This document shows, one piece after another, positions 44,467-56,083 of a stretch of DNA of 64,000 bases. The notes under the pieces are model-generated. The model made no database searches. It was not told where the DNA came from and was given only the letters and a program-made list of their open reading frames with translations. The stretch's first letter is position 1, and each line of letters starts with the position of its first letter. A program made the position numbers and the translations under genes. Source of the DNA: Ilex aquifolium (taxonomy: Eukaryota; Streptophyta; Magnoliopsida; Aquifoliales; Aquifoliaceae); NCBI GenBank assembly GCA_951799425.1, contig OX637402.1:9948001-10012000 (forward strand), in the 5' to 3' direction.

Positions 44467-46102
44467 TGATTAGCACAAAACTTTGCATATTTTAGGTGCT
44501 AATCAGCATATTTTCAATTGCTTATGGGGCTTAATTGACTGGAGTTAGATTAGTACTGTGCTTAATGATGATTCTTGGTGTTTGCCGAAAAAGAGCGCTA
44601 AATGAAGCTTCCTAAAGCCTTCCCAAATGAGTTGAGGTGAATGAGGATGAAAGAGTGGCTAAAGAGGTCTCAGGAGTGAAGAAATCAGAAAAATCAGACA
44701 AAGCAGCAGAAGCGTACCAGTACGGTTTGGCCACTGGAACATAGCGTACCGGTACGGTCCAGCCTCTGGAGTTCAGGGTACCGGTACGGTCTGCTATTCC
44801 TGCCCCAATCTCTGCAACTCAAGCCGCCGTTTTTTAGGGACCCACCAATCACTCTCCCACTTGTCTCTGACTCATCCAGCACGTAGTACCACTCCCACTC
44901 TGACTTGGAAAAGCTAAAATGATAAATGAAGAGAGAGATGAAGAAGGGAGCTGGGTGTGCAGGCTAGCTCTGCACTACCCTGTCCAGCTTGTCCCCCTTG
45001 ACCCCTAAGGATTGAGGATCACATCAGAGAGCTACAGAGGAGACTACGGGACATTTTTTGGAGGGAAAGAGCTCTCCAGCATTGGGCATTCAGCATTGGT
45101 TACAGATATAGAGTGATATAGAGAGAGAGAGAGAGTCTGGAGAAGATGATTAATAGTGTTCTAGAGAGATAAACTTGAGATTTTCACATTTTCTTCATTA
45201 CATTGTCTTGTAATCTCCTGTAAGAACCTTTAAAGTTTCATTTAATGTTATTAATGCTAGTTCCTAGAAGTTCATTGCAAGTTTAATTCTCTTTTGAAGC
45301 TTTTACCATCAATGCATCAAAGTTCTTCATTTTCTTACTTTTAAAATGGGTTTTCATTGCTTTCACTTATAGCTTATGTTTGTGTGCATTTAGTTACTCA
45401 AGAACTTCATTTCTTTGCAATGCATTTTCATTACATTGTTAATTTAATCTTAAGCATGAGTAGCTAAAATATTTTAGTTGGCAAAACCAAGGGGAACCTC
45501 CACTTGGGTATGCCATTTCAACTCATTCTCCTCCCTTTTTCAGAGGTCAATGGTTCGGTTTGACTGGATTGAGGGTGGATAAATTGGTGAGTCTTTGATA
45601 TTCCGTAGGCCTAGTCACGGTTTATGCTTAGATACTCACCCTTCTTATCCTTAGCTTCCCACGAATCAATCGTTCATTCATGCTCTATTGGAGAGGGATT
45701 CGAGTTGAGATGACATTCCTATTGGAGTAACCTGTTGGGTTTGCCAACATTTGTTCTCATTTCATTTTCACCAAAGCACACTTCACCAAACAACTTTCAA
45801 CAAACAAAAGATTTTACATTTTCTTTCACCCAAAAATCACTTTCCCCTTGGTTTACTTCCTTCCCCGTGGAAACGACCTTGGAATACCTCCAAGTAAAAC
45901 ACGATCCACAAAAGTCTCCTTGCGCTTGGGGAGCATTTTTGTTCATACACATAACACATTTCCACCATCCCATTTTCCCATCTCCTTGCCCTTTCTTTTG
46001 ACACTACTCCAAAGGGAGTGTGACACTCCCATCCATCCCTATACATTACATTTTGAGGGAGGATATTTAGGGGTTAGGGATAACAAGGAAAAACACCAAG
46101 CA
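44467..46102 (+). repeat. C: 5' LTR
   Basis: 1,636 bp, TGATTAGCAC...CACCAAGCA. Near 45541-45680 it shares long text with J (TGGTTCGGTTTGAC, ATTCCGTAGGCCTAGTCACGG, CGAATCAATCGTTCATTCATGC) and with the reverse of B. A GA microsatellite is at about 45119-45135. The second LTR is not in the window. Frames at 45735-46150 are LTR sequence. Confidence 0.9.
44713..44790 (+). repeat. GTACCGGTACGG motifs in C
   Basis: Three units (GTACCAGTACGG, then GTACCGGTACGG twice) about 36 bp apart, starting 246 bp from the LTR start. The block CTCTGCAACTCAA...GGGACCCACC follows, as after the arrays of B and J. Confidence 0.85.
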
Positions 46103-46259
46103 TTTTTGGCGTCGTTGCTGGGGAAGGCAAGTGTCAAACCAAGAAGGTGATTTCTAGACGACAGAGGTAAGTCCCGTGATCTTCATCACGGGCTTAGGTA
46201 CGTTGTCTCGTGTATATATTCTTGTTTGTGTATAATTTTATTTATAGATATTTTTTTGT
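46103..46259 (+). other. C: leader with tRNA-Asp primer site (46107-46124)
   Basis: TGGCGTCGTTGCTGGGGA differs from the perfect site at two bases, both C to T. The leader continues GAAGGCAAGTG as in B. Confidence 0.88.
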
Positions 46260-47960
46260 ATGTGGGGCAGGGACGACCAAAATCGGTTAGTTAGGCAACA
46301 CCTTGGCCCCAACATGAATCTTTACCAAGACCCACCCGAGGATGCAGGTGATAATTTTGAAAATGTGGATGCCAACCCGAACGTGCAAAGGGGTGGGGGA
46401 GGACCAGAACATAGAATACCCAATCCACGAATGCATTTCCCCCCTCCTAGAAATGAAGGGAACAATATCCCAATTAATCCTCCGGCGAGGTCAATGCGGG
46501 AATTCCTTCAACCAACCCGCACCACCACACCTTCATACATCCACCTTCCAGTCCAAGCTCATCTCTTCATAGTTAACCCAGGGATGTTGCAATTACTTCC
46601 TACTTTTCACGGAATTGAGAATGAGAACCCCTATTCTCATATAAGAGACTTTGAGGAAATAGTTGTAACATTTCTCCCCAATCACAATATGGAAGAGATA
46701 GCAAGAATGAAATTGTTCCCTTTTTCCCTGAGTGATAAGGCAAAAACTTGGCTTCATTCATTGAGACCCCGAACCGTGACATCTTGGGGCCAAATGATTT
46801 TCGTGTTTTTGAACAAGTTTTTTCCGGTGCATAAAACCACCACCCTAAAGAAACAAATTCAAAATTTATCTGAGCTGCCCAATGAACAATTCTATCACTG
46901 CTGGGAACGATATAAGGATTTGCTACAATCCATTCCACACCATGGCTTTGAACCATGGCAAATGGTGAGTTTCTTCTATGAAGAAAAAACCCAGGCCATC
47001 GACAGTTCATTGATATGATGTGTAATGGGGAGTTTTTGAGCAAAGACCCTGATGAGGCCTTAGATTATTTTGATGCATTGGCGGAAAATGCACAGTCATG
47101 GGACATTACTAATCCCACCGATGTACCAAGGTCTTCTCCTCGAGGGAGTAGCCAAACTCATAGGGGAGGGATTTATGACTTAAGTGACCGGGAGGACTTA
47201 CTTTCAAAAATTGCCAAATTATCTAGGAAGGTTGAGAGTCTCGAGGTTAATAGGAGGCATGAGGTGTCACAAGTGTCAAAGGCCGAGGAGTTTTGCTCAA
47301 TCTGTAAGAATGTGGAGCATTCCACATCGGAGTGCCCCAACATTCCAGCGCTTAAGGAAGCATATCACGAGCAAGTCCATGCATTTAACCAACCAAGGTA
47401 ATCATTCTCCCCTCACTCAAACACGTATAATCCGGGTTGGAGCAACCACCCAAATTTTAGTTGGAGAAATGAGAATCCCACGCCTCATGGTTCAATTGCA
47501 CATACACCTTCTGTGCCTCCTAAGCAAGGTCAATACCAAGGTCAGGGGCAAACGTCTAGCTCCCAATACCCCTGGACTAATCCGCAAGGGTATTCGAAAA
47601 ACCCGCCACCACAAAATTTCTCTCCAAGTCCACCTTCACAAAGTTTTTCTCAAGGACTGTCCAATCCATCCACATACCAACCTCCTCACAAAAGGAATTT
47701 GGAGGATATGATCCATTCCTTCATTCAAAGCCAAACCACCATCAATAACCAAAATGCCACAACCATCAATGATATAAGAGCCCAACTCACAAAGTTGACA
47801 AACTCCGTAGGGGCATCTCAACAAGAAAAGGGGAAGTTCCCCGCTCAACCACAAGAGGACCTAGGGGTCAACACGTTGTTGAGTCGTCGGGCCCTTCGAG
47901 AGAGAGTTGCAAGCAACTCAAAGCTGTCACCACCCTCCGTAGTGGCAAAGAAATTGACAA
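46260..47960 (+). pseudogene. gag: C: gag, broken by frameshifts and a stop
   Basis: It starts MWGRDDQNRLVRQHLGPNMN and keeps the Gag domain in one frame to about 46985 (MREFLQPTR, ENENPYSHIRDFEE, KLFPFSLSDKAKTWL, FYHCWERYKDLLQSIPHHGF). A single-base indel near 46990 shifts the rest to the frame at 47015-47401 ([22 protein letters not shown], then the zinc knuckle [14 protein letters not shown]). TAA at 47402-47404 replaces a Gln codon. The Pro/Gln-rich C-terminus continues in the same frame to about 47870, where another indel shifts it again (TTLRSGKEI block). It has about the same layout as in B but without the long C run. Not functional as it stands. Confidence 0.92.
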
Positions 47961-48741
47961 AACCATTTTGCCAACGGTCTCACCCAAGACCACATTGCCA
48001 AAAGGAAAAGATATCTTGGGTGACTCCGACAAGGGTGAGTTGAGTGAAGAGAAAGAAAGAGAGGTTGTTGAGAAAGAAAAATTAATTGATGATTGTGTGG
48101 TTATTCCTTCCATGCCTGCCCCTTTCCCGAGTCGTTTGAAGCCACCTATCAAGGTGGCTAATTATAGTGATATTTTGGAAATGTTTAAGCAGGTGAAGAT
48201 TAACATTCCACTCCTCGACGCCATTAAGCAAATCCCATCTTGTACTAAAATTTTGAAGGATCTATGCACGGTGAAAGGAGATTGAATATCCACAAGAAGG
48301 CATTCCTTACAGAACAAGTGGGCTCAATATTGAGGACCAACACTCCTCCCAAATTCAAAGACCCCGGTTGTCCAACCATAGCCATCTCCATTGGGAATTG
48401 TCGAGTGGAGCAAGCACTCCTCGATTTGGGGGCAAGTGTGAATCTTCTTCCTTTCTCGGTGTATCAACAACTTCAGCTTGAGGAGTTGAAGCCCACCTCA
48501 ATCACGCTTTAATTGGCGGATCGTAGTATCCGTACACCAAGGGGAGTAGTTGAGGATGTCTTAGTTCAAATTGATAAATTTTACTTTCCTTTCGATTTCA
48601 TTGTGCTTGATACACACCCTATTGCAAACCTTAGCTCCAAAATTCTCGTAATACTTGGAAGACCCTCCCTTGCTACATCTAACGCCGTGATAAATTGCAG
48701 GAACGGTCTAATGAAGTTGGCATTTGGGGATATGACAATGG
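47961..48741 (+). pseudogene. pol: C: start of pol with protease, interrupted by D
   Basis: Frames 47968-48285, 48264-48512 and 48513-48741 together match residues ~260-515 of the B Pol. Seen are [51 protein letters not shown] and the protease motif [18 protein letters not shown] frameshift lies near 48262, and TAA at 48510-48512 replaces Gln in the LQLADRS block. The last codons (FGDMTM) end exactly at D and resume behind it at 51640 as [14 protein letters not shown]. Confidence 0.93.
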
Positions 48742-49017
48742 TGTGACGCCCCAATCTCCGGGGGTCCTATATTAACCGTTGACCACCCGTCAACCCGCGG
48801 AAATAACCATGGATGTCACTCAACCTAACACCACGGTAGTAGCATCCCCTTAACCGGGATCTTAATTCACCATTGTTAACCGGATTCGATTATTCATTTG
48901 GGTTCAACCAATATTCGATATACCATGATTTATACTCCATTTACTTCATTGGAGGGAAAGGAAACGTAGATTGAAAATAGGGCGAAGCAGTGTGAAAATC
49001 TGAAAATTTTGAAGAGA

Positions 49018-49171
49018 GTACCGGTACCCAGTACCGGTACCATTCAGTACCGGTACCCGGTACCGGTACTGTCAACCCACTGGAAAGAGGGTACCGGTGT
49101 CCAGTACCGGTACCATTCCGTACCGGTACCCAGTACCGGTACCATTCAGTACCGGTACCCAGTACCGGTAC
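49018..49171 (-). repeat. GGTACCGGTACC palindrome array in D
   Basis: About ten TACCGGTA units in 154 bp, mostly as pairs GTACCGGTACCCAGTACCGG with CATTC spacers. It has the same place in the LTR as the GCTACCGGTAGC array of A (276 against 272 bp from the end), but a different palindrome and different spacers. Confidence 0.92.
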
Positions 49172-51237
49172 TCTCTGCCCAGTTTTGCCATTTTCAACCA
49201 TTTTTCCTTTCCAATCCATTCAAAACCCTTCCCAACTCATCAAATACATGTTTGACAAGGATTTCCATATAAAACATGGTTTATACAAGTTCTATTACAA
49301 TTGATTCCATACATTTACATATCAAAATGGAATTCTTTTCAAAAGCTTTTACAAAACAACAATAAAAGCCACAAGTCGGCTTTCTTCAACCTTGGGGCTC
49401 GAAATGGGAGCCGTCCGCCGGCGTGAACCCCGCACCTGAAATGTTGTCCCACGAAGGGTGAGCCACGCTCAATAGGATATCCTCCTACAGAGGCTACTCC
49501 CCAACCTAAGTGCATATGAAATGCGCACATGCAACAAATCAACAAGCATCAACCAATCTAACAAGAGTATATAATTCAATGTTAGAAAGCTACCATGCTA
49601 TACTATGTCATGCCATGATATGAGATGGAACTCACTCATGCACCTTGTCCCGAGTCTTCCCCGACTTACACCACACAATGCAAAAGCCAATGTGTATGAA
49701 CCCGTCTATTGACGGAAAAACCCTCCCAATGATCGTTTGAGATAAAAGTTATGTCTTTATAAAAAAATCAAATCATTGTTTGAGGCTACCCATTGGATGG
49801 GTGTTTTTATATAACAAAATCTTGTGTCTTCTTGGGCAACGGATTTTGGAGTCGCACCACTGGCTCCGTGGGCCATGCCACTTTTCTGGAATTTCACCTC
49901 CGGTCAAATGACTAAACCAAGTGGTTCCGGGTTTTTCACCCGAGGGAGTGTCTAGCCCTACTTGCTTTACCCGACACAAGTTTTCCTTATGCAATGCAAC
50001 CGTGCAACTCAGTCGGATCTTCGATCCCGACTTTCCCGAGTTCACATACCAACCACCAAGATTTGGTGTTTGATCCACAACACATGCACACACCCACACT
50101 CATACCTATGACCCATGAATGCAATGTCAACTCACCCACACACATTCATGTCTTATAACCATGAATGTGGTGTACCCATGAGAATGCAATGTAATGTACC
50201 CTTGCATCTTCTCCACATGTTCAATATGTATGAATGCCATATGAACAACACAACAATAAATCCACATATCCATGGTACTTCATATCATAAGCATATGAAC
50301 ACCATAATTTAACACATTGTCAATATATAGCAAGCATGCATATATCAACATTTCATCCAATAACCATTTTCAAACATGTTATCACATAAGCATGCAATTA
50401 ACATAGCAAACTCATCAATACAACATTTTCACCAAGGCATTTAATCAACACCTTCGAACCACCCAAAGCATGTAATCATATAATATACTCAAATTCATCA
50501 TAAAACTCAAGAAATCATATTAATTGATTTCTACACAATTATACCAAGATAGAATTCATTCTACCCATAACATAACCTCATATGTCATAATTTCTCAGGA
50601 AATTATCAACAACCATTCCTAATTGTCCATTTCATTTAGGAATTCACTTTACCCAATTTCCCATATCAATTTTCTACACTTCAAGTTTCTTTATGAAATT
50701 TACCCATCAAGTAAATTTATTTACCCATTTCATACCAACCTTGCTTAGCATATTTGGTACTCATTTCCCACACATGAAATGCATTAGTGGTACATTAAAC
50801 TAGAGAATGTGATTTAAATCTTGCTACCCATTCTCAATACCCATTTCACCCAAATAACCACAATAGGCAAGTGATACATATATATATACACCTACCCATT
50901 CCATATAACATTCCTAGGTTGGAAATAAACCTAAGTAGGAAGAAAACCCTACCTCTTGTAGCGTGTAGAATCGCCGTGGGAAGCTCCTAGAACTCAAAGC
51001 AAGCTTGAATCCTCCACTTCCAAATTTTCGGCCTCCCAACGTTCGGTGAAAGCCGTTTTTTTTGATGTCCACGCGTAGCCCTCGTCGAGTAGAACAATCT
51101 TTGTTCTTGGCCCAAGTGGATTCGAGCTCTATAATGGAGTAGATCGTAGAGAGAAGTTTTGGAGAACCCTCACTCTCTCTCTCCTTTCTATCGGCTGAGC
51201 AATGAGCAATTATGTGGGAAAAATTAGATTTTCCCCC

Positions 51238-51245
51238 TATTTATA
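51238..51245 (-). promoter_or_regulatory. TATA box of D
   Basis: TATTTATA on the plus strand reads TATAAATA in element orientation, followed by a G-rich stretch. Confidence 0.55.
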
Positions 51246-51634
51246 TTTTTAGAATACTTGGCCCACAATTGGCCACACGCCCCTTTTAATTCCGGGTTCG
51301 TTTTAATCCCGAAACGATTAAATTTCGCTCCGGTTCGAGTTCAAAATATTTTTATTTTAACTTGTCTCTAATATTTCCCCAAACTTGGAAATTTTATAAA
51401 AATTTCGTGTACAGGGTCACCCGGGGTCCGCTCGTCTCGTAAAACGCGAAAAATCCGACTATCTCGGAATTCAACGAAATTTGACGTGGTAACTAGATTT
51501 CGCGAGACGAATCCAACGGTGAAATCCGTTTCGTCATCCGAGATCTAGAAAAATTCAGTTTTTCAACTAGTACCGAAGTGGCAATTCACCTATTGCCCTT
51601 GTTCGTCGAAGTTTAAATTTTCCGGGGTTTCACA

Positions 51635-53350
51635 AATGGAGCTCAATGTATTCAACTTGGCAAAGCAACCGGGTGATGATGAGGAAGTAAGTGAGGTAAA
51701 TAGAATCGACACTTTGGTTGAGGAGCACTTGGAGCTGGAGGGAATGTTGAAGTTTAAGGAAGAAGGAATGGTGGATTTTGAAAATTATGATGAGCATGAG
51801 GAGGTAGAAGAATTGAAAGGTATGGAAAGGTGGATCCCTACATTCGAGGAGTTACCCCATCGAGAAAAGAAAATTTGTCCGTCGGATGAACAAAAGCCCA
51901 ACTTGGAGTTGAAGCCCTTGCCCTCCCATTTGAAGTACGCCTATCTTGGAGAAGGTGAAATATTTTCGGTGGTCATTAGCTCTACTTTGAACAGGGAACA
52001 AGAAAATAAACTCTTGGAGGTATTGAGAAAGCACAAAGGAGAAATTGGCTGGACCATTGCGGATATCAAGGGGATAAGCCCTCTCATTTGCACCCACCGC
52101 ATATATCTTGAGGAGGATTCCAAACCTTCCCGACAACCACAAAGACGATTAAATCCCATCATAAAGGAGGTGGTGAGGGATGAGGTTTTGAAACTACTTG
52201 ATGTGGGGATCATTTTTTCAATCGCCGATAGTAAGTGGGTTAGCCCCACACAAGTAGTACCTAAGAAATCCGGAGTTATGGTGGTTGAGAATGATGAGAA
52301 TGAGCTTATACCTACAAGAGTGATCACCGGATGGAGGGTATGCATCGATTATCGAAAGCTGAACGCTTGCACAAGAAAAGACCACTTCCCATTGCCATTC
52401 CTCGATCAAGTCCAAGAACGAGTAGCGGGTCATCTATTCTACTATTTTTTAGATGGATACTCCGGCTACAATCAGATCGAGATTGCTTTGGATGATCAAG
52501 AGAAGACCACCTTCACGTGCCCCTATGGTACCTTTGCCTACCGTCGCATGCCATTTGGACTGTGCAATGCTCCGGGGACTTTTCAACACTGTATGATGGG
52601 GATTTTCAGTGATATGGTGGAAAAGATAGTGGAGGTCTTCATGGACGACTTTTCTGTGTTTGGCGATTCATTCGAGGGATGTTTGGTAAACTTGGAGAAG
52701 GTTCTAACAAGATGTGAGGAGAAGAATCTAGTCTTGAATTGGGAAAAATGTCACTTTATGGTGACGGAAGGAAATGTGCTTGGCCACATAGTTTCGACAA
52801 GGGGTATTGAAGTCGACAAATCCAAGGTGGAGGCCATCTCCAACCTCCCCACGCCGAGAGCCATCAAAGGCATCCGGTCATTCTTGGGCCATGCGGGGTT
52901 TTATCGTCGATTCATAAAGAATTTCAGGGCATTGGCCCGACCCTTGACCAACCTGCTGTCTGAGGAGGTCCTATTTGAGTGGTCGGATGATTGTGAGGCA
53001 TCCTTTAAAAAACTTAAAAGCATGCTAGTCACACCTCCGATCATGTGACCACCCAATTGGGACCTACCTTTTGAGCTCATGTGCGACGCGAGTGATTACG
53101 CAATTGGTGCAGTGCTTGGTCAAAGGGAGGAAAATATACCGTATGTGATACACTATGCTAGCAAAACACTGAATGGGGCTCAAATGAATTACACTACCAC
53201 CGAGAAAGAGTTGCTAGTGGTAGTGTTTGCCTTAGATAAATTTCGTTCTTACATTATTGGTTCACCTATAGTTGTCTTTACTGATCACTCTGCTTTGAAG
53301 TATTTGTTGTCGAAGCAGGATGCAAAATCGAGACTCATTAGGTGGATACT
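51635..53350 (+). pseudogene. pol: C: pol from protease end to RNase H, truncated by E
   Basis: After D the frame runs open for 470 codons to 53048: [51 protein letters not shown]. The RT then has [14 protein letters not shown], the catalytic pair in [12 protein letters not shown] intact, and [17 protein letters not shown] at 53046-53048 interrupts the PPIM(Q)PPNWDLP block. RNase H follows to 53350 ([46 protein letters not shown]). There E begins. The RT core is therefore undamaged, but the gene is truncated and split. Confidence 0.94.
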
Positions 53351-53615
53351 TGATTAACCCTAATTAATGCAAAATGTAATTAAATTAAAAGGTCAATTGT
53401 GTAATTAAATAAAGTTAAACTAGTCAAAATAAATCTAATTAGGGTTAATGTGTGAATTAAGGATAATGCATTGAATGTTGTTCTTTTCAGGTTTTTATGC
53501 GTCAAAACGACGGGAGCCAATTATCAAAGCATGGAGAGCAACTTATCAAAGCATAGGGTGTAAATTATTAAAGCTCAAAACAAAGGGAGATCAAAGTGTA
53601 AATCAAGATTTTCTT

Positions 53616-53727
53616 GATATTTGTAATTAAATATCTTTTAGGATAAATATCTTTTAGGATATTTGTAATTAAATATCTTTTAGGATAAATATCTTTTAGG
53701 ATAAATATCTTTTAGGATATTTGTAAT
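53616..53727 (+). repeat. AAATATCTTTTAGGAT array in the E U3
   Basis: Five AAATATCTTTTAGGAT units alternate with GATATTTGTAATTAAATATC, so direct and inverted ATATC/GATAT motifs mix. It starts 265 bp from the LTR start and ends 10 bp before the TATA box, where H and G hold palindromes. Confidence 0.85.
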
Positions 53728-53736
53728 TTGGATGCC

Positions 53737-53744
53737 TATAAATA
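53737..53744 (+). promoter_or_regulatory. TATA box of the E LTR
   Basis: TATAAATACCCC, as in G (1918). Confidence 0.65.
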
Positions 53745-53890
53745 CCCCCCTTGGGGGCTTGTAATGGGCATCCTTCTCTTGTTTCATTTTTCTTGTAAAG
53801 AACATTTCTTCCTAGTGGAAAACACTCCAAAGGTCTTGAATCTTTTTCTTGAATCATCTTTCAAGTATTATTGCTTTATTTACTTTCTTG

Positions 53891-54155
53891 AGTTATTGTT
53901 TTCTTTTTATTAGATCTTGGTTGTGAATTAAACACCAAGAAGTTATTGTTTTCTTTTATGTTTTAGATCTTGGTTGTGAATTAAACACCAAGAAGCTATT
54001 GTTTTCTTTTATGTTTTTATTATATCTTGGTTGTGGATTAAACACCAAGAAGTTATTGTTTTCTTTTATGTTTTTATTATATCTTGGTTGTGGATTAAAC
54101 ACCAAGTATTTATTGCTTTCTTTTAATTTAAGTATTGTTTTCTTTTACTTCCATT
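53891..54155 (+). repeat. ~60-bp tandem repeat in the E LTR
   Basis: Just over four copies of a unit of about 57-62 bp (TTATTGTTTTCTTTTATG... ...TTAAACACCAAGAAG). The last two full copies are almost the same. It lies downstream of the TATA box, so it is transcribed. Confidence 0.88.
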
Positions 54156-55019
54156 GTTGGAGCTTCCTTCTTCCCCTTAGAGGAGTGAAACTCTTCCACT
54201 TTTCTAGAGCTTTACCAAAGCCGTGAAGGGTGGAACGTGATTCACTCATTCTTTGTCGAAGATCGGCTCCTTGTTTAGCTATTTTACTTTAAAGCATTTC
54301 ACTTTTAGTGCTTGAGCATTTTACTTTGTAACACCTTTTGGGGATGAGTACCATTCATCATTCTAGCTTTACCATAGCTATGAAGGGTGAGTAGTCCTCA
54401 TTCACTCTTTGGGAAGGGATGATAGATATGTAAAAGATTAATCCGGACATTATGTTTGTGTATCACCTTTATGCTTAAATGTTCTATACTCCACTTGATT
54501 TTTGGGTGATTGAATGCACCTAGCAAAGTAAAGGTACTTTGTATAATCAACGGATCTTTCTATGATAAATGGATGACTCCTACATGGAAAGATCCATTGA
54601 TTCAAGGCAAGTACCCTAACTAACTCTTCATGACAAACTTTCAATGTCCACCATTATTGCACTTCATTCCTATCTTCCGATTAATTTGCCGTTGACACGG
54701 GAGTTAATTGAGTTATAAAGCATAAACATAATGCACCGGATAATCAACTACATATTTTGATTCCCGAACCAAAGAGTGTTTGTTACATTTAATCATCTTA
54801 TATTTTGTCTAGAAAAATACCCATTGGAAAGAATTTTACATTCTATCCAAAACTTCCCACAACTTCAAAATCATAATATTTCCAGTTATAAGTCTTTCTC
54901 ACTATTTACTTCAAAGAACACCAACCATAGTTCCCTGAGGATTCGACTCTGGACTCAAACCAGATTATTACTACAACTTGACCGCCTGCACTTGGGTGTA
55001 CACATTTCGGATCAAGTCA

Positions 55020-55147
55020 AGTTTTTGGCGCCGTTGCCGGGGAATCATAAAAGGTGTTTTTTTTAGAAAAAAGTGAAAAAAAAAAAAAAAAAAAAAAAAC
55101 CTCTCTTTTTGTTTATATTTTTGCCTTATTGTGAATAATTTTGTTTT
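55020..55147 (+). other. E: leader with tRNA-Asp primer site (55026-55043) and poly-A run
   Basis: TGGCGCCGTTGCCGGGGA is a perfect complement to tRNA-Asp. A run of about 24 A (from 55076) follows before the gag ATG. Confidence 0.92.
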
Positions 55148-56083
55148 ATGACTGACACCAATCGCCTCTTTCAAAATTTGCCTGCTGAATCTTCTGGGTC
55201 TGTAAATCAACTTGAACCACCTTCACCCAAATCAGAAGCCGATTCTTGTAACTTCAATATGGCAAATATTGATAGGCAGGGTGAAGATCATGTGAGAGAG
55301 GGGGAAGTACCCAACATTCGAACATTGCGAGATTACTTACATCCCACAAGGAATAGTGTCCCCTCTTGTTTTATTTTTCCTGAAAATGCTCCCCTCTTTA
55401 CTGTAAAGCCGGGGACAGTGCAGTTATTGCCCGTGTTTCATGGATTGGATGCAGAAAATCCGTATCTGCATATCAAAGACTTCGAAGAAGTGTGTGGAAC
55501 ATTTCAAGACAATTCTGAATTGACAAAAATGAAATTGTTTTCTTTCTCTTTGAGGGATAAAGCCAAACAATGGTTACATTCTTTAAAATCTCTTTCAATC
55601 CCTAATTGGCAGGCTCTACAGAATGAATTTTTCAGAAAATTCTTTCCTCTGCACCGCACTAATACACTCAAAAGACAAATCATGAATTTTTCGGTCAAAG
55701 AAGGGGAAACTTTTTATCAAAGCTGGGAGAGATTCAAAGATCTTCTCCAATCTTGTCCACACCATGCTTTTGAAAATTGGACTTTGGCAGGTTTTTTCTA
55801 TGATTCCTTGCCCACTAGGTTACGACAGTTTGTCGAAATGATGGCTCAAGGAGAGTTCATGGGAAAAAGTCCGGAGGAGGCATTCAATTTTTTTGATACC
55901 ATATCTGACAGTTCTCAAATGTGGGACTCAGCATCTCCTACCACTGTAGAAGCCAAACCACCTACTTTCCAAGGGGGTAAGTATGTCTTGAGAGAAGATG
56001 ATGATCTTAGAGCAAAAATGTCCACTTTGTCTCGAAAGCTTGAAGCTTTAGAGATGAAAAAGGTCCATCAAGTTGATGTTGTC
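55148..56083 (+). CDS. gag: E: Gag N-terminal and capsid part (interrupted by F)
   Basis: 312 codons open from MTDTNRLFQNLPAE to KKVHQVDVV, where F starts. It shows RTLRDYLHPTRNSVPSC, PGTVQLLPVFHGLDAENPYLHIKDFEE, MKLFSFSLRDKAKQWLHSL, FRKFFPLHRTNTLKRQIMNF, FYQSWERFKDLLQSCPHHAF and FVEMMAQGEFMGKSPEEA, the usual order of the Athila Gag domain. The ATG is the first after the primer site and poly-A run. No stop or frameshift is seen in this part. The zinc knuckle and the Pro-rich tail lie behind F at 61781-62146. As it stands, a transcript would end in or read into F. Confidence 0.93.

Larger units (their letters stand above)
48742..51634 (-). mobile_element. D: solo LTR of a Tekay-type element
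   Basis: 2,893 bp from tgtgacgccccaatctccgg to ggggtttcaca, with perfect TSD aatgg (48737-48741, 51635-51639). It interrupts C inside a codon run that resumes cleanly behind it. In layout it matches the A LTR: conserved ends, a palindrome array 276 bp from its 3' end, a gtgtttgatcc block near 50065 shared with Z, a TATA box near 51238, and a CTCGCGAAAT block near 51500. No internal Tekay sequence remains. Frames inside (49009-50312) are LTR sequence. Confidence 0.94.
53351..55019 (+). repeat. E: 5' LTR
   Basis: 1,669 bp, ending GTGTACACATTTCGGATCAAGTCA before the primer site. From about 54165 it shares long text with H1 and H2 (AGAGGAGTGAAACTCTTCC, GCCGTGAAGGGTGGAACGTG, CTTCCGATTAA). Its 5' part is different and holds two tandem arrays. 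No gene is supported. Confidence 0.92.
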
